Assembly (NCBI RefSeq): GCF_000143085.1
Contig: NC_014315.1
Location: forward strand, 1,952,001 to 2,016,000
Reading direction: 5' to 3'
DNA length: 64,000 nt
From: Nitrosococcus watsonii C-113
GTDB taxonomy: Bacteria > Pseudomonadota > Gammaproteobacteria > Nitrosococcales > Nitrosococcaceae
The notes under the pieces were generated by a model. That model saw only the letters and a program-made list of their open reading frames with translations. It was not told where the DNA came from and searched no databases. The position numbers and the translations under genes were made by a program. Below, in pieces: positions 62,383-64,000 of the stretch (positions within the stretch are counted from its first letter, which is position 1; each line of letters opens with the position of its first letter).

Positions 62383-63969
62383 TTAAACCGCTTGCTGCGT
62401 GGTGTTTAGTGGTTTTGAGGGGATTAAATTATGCGGTAAATCTGAATGATCAACGTCATACACATGCGCCATTTTTTCAATGGCCCATTGCAATAAATAA
62501 TCATGCTCGGTGAGCGGATAAGTATAGCGAAATTCATCTAATAGACTAATTGTTCGTTTGACTATTCCTATTGTATACAACAAATTTCTTATCCGCCAAG
62601 GTAAGGGTGAATGTAGAAAACGCATTAATTTAAATGAACGATTATTGAGCAATGTATCTTTACAACTTAGATTTTTTAGCCAGATCTGGAAATCTGCATA
62701 CGAATTCTGGCTAAGTAGTTGTTGCAGCGGCCTGCCATGCACTAATGATACGTTGGGAGTAGCGTTGAATGGCTGCCCAACCGCTTTCTTTTCTTGACCA
62801 AACATTTCTCTTGGCACACCCGCCTCTTCAACAACCCGCCTTGGAATCGGTCGATCATATGCGCCACCAACCGACCAAGGTTTCATTTCGGGTGAATTGG
62901 ATATCTCCGATATTATCGTCTGACGGGTTGCACCAATACACGGTATCGGTAAATGAATAAAGCCAGTGCGAAGGCGGAATTCCAGCAAAGAAGAGCCACT
63001 GGTATCACCACGGATCATATCGCCGTCAGCTACTTTCTTTTTATTTCGTTGCCATACCTTATCACCATGGAACCCTGTAAAGAGCAATGAATTGGCCAGT
63101 TTGGGCTCAGCATCGGCAAGTATCACATCATTGCCGCCCGTTCCGGATGCAAGGAACTCAGCTTCTGGATAATCTGCTGATTTTAAATATTGATCTCTGC
63201 GAAACTCGCACACTATTAGCCCCAAACGATCGCCAATCGGTGCACCGCTATCGTCAAGGTTTGTAAATTCGTTTAAATCATCCCGTGCATTTGCGATAGT
63301 CAAGCAGGTTTTGCATCCGACCTTCTTGGCCAGAACGGCCGCAGCTGAAGAATCGTAGCCAGAAGAAATTGTCGACACAGGATGGTATTTTATTTTCCGT
63401 TTAGGGTCCCGGGCATTCTCTGCCAGCGCCGAAACAGTATTACTCAGAAAATCGCTAAAACTAGCAAAATCCTCGCCAATAACGGGAAGTTGTCTTGGGA
63501 TAACTCGCACGTCCAAGTCGGTGCTAATTTCAAGATTAGCGATACGCGCAAGGTAGATTTTGCGTTTTGAAAGGGTTTTGATCCACTTACGCATTTTATT
63601 TTTGCCGCCAATGTAGCTGGACAAGTCCCTCACATAGAAAGGGTTGCAGGGATCTAACCGGTCTCCTAGTTGATTTAGTAAGAAAACCAGTGAATTAGAT
63701 AGAATAATTGAATGTTTACATCTCGTGTAGTGGATACGATCCAGGCTGTGTGAGGGGGTCGAAACAATGAATGTCGAGCCACGGATACGCCCCCCTGTCC
63801 CCATGAAAGTATCTGTTTTATCAAAGGCGTAATCAATAAACGCACCACTCCAGGCACCTTCAACAAAACCCAAATCACTGGTTTCGACATTAGCGCCATG
63901 CAGTAAAACAGCTTGGCTATTTTTATGTATCAGCAAACACCATGCCAAAGATGGCGCCGAAACTTTCAA
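62383..63969 (-). CDS. Divergent asparagine-synthase-like protein, N-terminus uncertain
   Basis: A 528-aa frame with an ATP-pyrophosphatase-type loop STISSGYDSSAAAVLAKKVG (about 199-218). This replaces the usual SGGVDS with SSGYDS but keeps the Asp-Ser-Ser. No N-terminal Cys nucleophile is present, so it would not be a glutamine-dependent amidotransferase. Other blocks: LTIANARDDLNEF, FTGFHGDKVWQRNKKK and PVPREMFGQEKKAVGQPF-like text near 400-415 (AGVPREMFGQEKKAVGQPF). The start at 63969 is a TTG; an in-frame TGA precedes it, so the true start is unclear. Substrate is unknown. Confidence 0.7.
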   Translation of the reverse strand: MKVSAPSLAWCLLIHKNSQAVLLHGANVETSDLGFVEGAWSGAFIDYAFDKTDTFMGTGGRIRGSTFIVSTPSHSLDRIHYTRCKHSIILSNSLVFLLNQLGDRLDPCNPFYVRDLSSYIGGKNKMRKWIKTLSKRKIYLARIANLEISTDLDVRVIPRQLPVIGEDFASFSDFLSNTVSALAENARDPKRKIKYHPVSTISSGYDSSAAAVLAKKVGCKTCLTIANARDDLNEFTNLDDSGAPIGDRLGLIVCEFRRDQYLKSADYPEAEFLASGTGGNDVILADAEPKLANSLLFTGFHGDKVWQRNKKKVADGDMIRGDTSGSSLLEFRLRTGFIHLPIPCIGATRQTIISEISNSPEMKPWSVGGAYDRPIPRRVVEEAGVPREMFGQEKKAVGQPFNATPNVSLVHGRPLQQLLSQNSYADFQIWLKNLSCKDTLLNNRSFKLMRFLHSPLPWRIRNLLYTIGIVKRTISLLDEFRYTYPLTEHDYLLQWAIEKMAHVYDVDHSDLPHNLIPSKPLNTTQQAV

Positions 63970-64000
63970 CCATCAGAGAGAATTCTTCTAGGTTAGTAAA

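Overview
The window looks like a chromosomal segment of a gammaproteobacterium of the Chromatiales type. Nitrosococcus is my best guess, from a complete exosortase A (XrtA/PEP-CTERM) exopolysaccharide locus, c-type cytochrome and sulfide-oxidation genes, a tmRNA tag ANDDNYALAA, and abundant decayed IS elements. The species cannot be proven from the sequence alone.

Layout. (1) 1-33624 is a large exopolysaccharide/PEP-CTERM protein-sorting locus. A minus-strand block (14937 down to 1) encodes a Wza-like export lipoprotein, chain-length protein, tyrosine autokinase, a beta-barrel protein with a striking glycine repeat, polysaccharide deacetylase, FemAB-like protein, glycosyltransferase, exosortase A fused to EpsI, a second glycosyltransferase, WecB epimerase, an asparagine-synthase-like amidotransferase and a truncated secreted protein. 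A plus-strand pair follows (PrsT TPR lipoprotein and a VAO-type flavoprotein), then one PEP-CTERM substrate protein, two divergent XrtA-associated acyltransferases, an unrecognised exported SGNH-like protein, and a minus-strand operon of sugar transferase, PrsK kinase and PrsR sigma-54 regulator. The stretch 21.5-27.6 kb is riddled with transposase remnants (TnpB, IS5 and IS1182-like) and unusual inverted repeats.

(2) 34392-41388 is core genome: tRNA-Arg(CCG), cytochrome c5-like lipoprotein, ilvD, rep, comM/yifB, ubiK. (3) 41487-48954 holds two paralogous BBP2-like outer-membrane barrels flanking an integrase remnant, a VOC protein, and a compact minus-strand cassette: a Thr-rich unknown protein, a frameshifted 2OG-Fe(II) oxygenase and an FkbM methyltransferase. 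This cassette is the best candidate for an undescribed modification system. (4) 49082-51496 encodes sulfide:quinone oxidoreductase plus a persulfide dioxygenase-rhodanese fusion, i.e. sulfide oxidation or detoxification. (5) 51.9-61.0 kb is a mobile region with a TnpB remnant, rtcB, two broken P4-type integrases, a small gene with an in-frame stop, and a type I restriction-modification operon (hsdR-hsdS-MNT nucleotidyltransferase-hsdM). It ends next to ssrA (tmRNA), a classic island attachment gene. (6) 61142-63969 has ssrA, smpB and a divergent asparagine-synthase-like protein.

In the exopolysaccharide locus the glycosyltransferases, export and chain-length proteins would make and export a polymer. 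The exosortase would process PEP-CTERM proteins, and PrsK/PrsR would control the system. Start sites were moved from the longest frame wherever a Shine-Dalgarno, family N-terminus or neighbour overlap favoured another codon; the reason is given in each entry.
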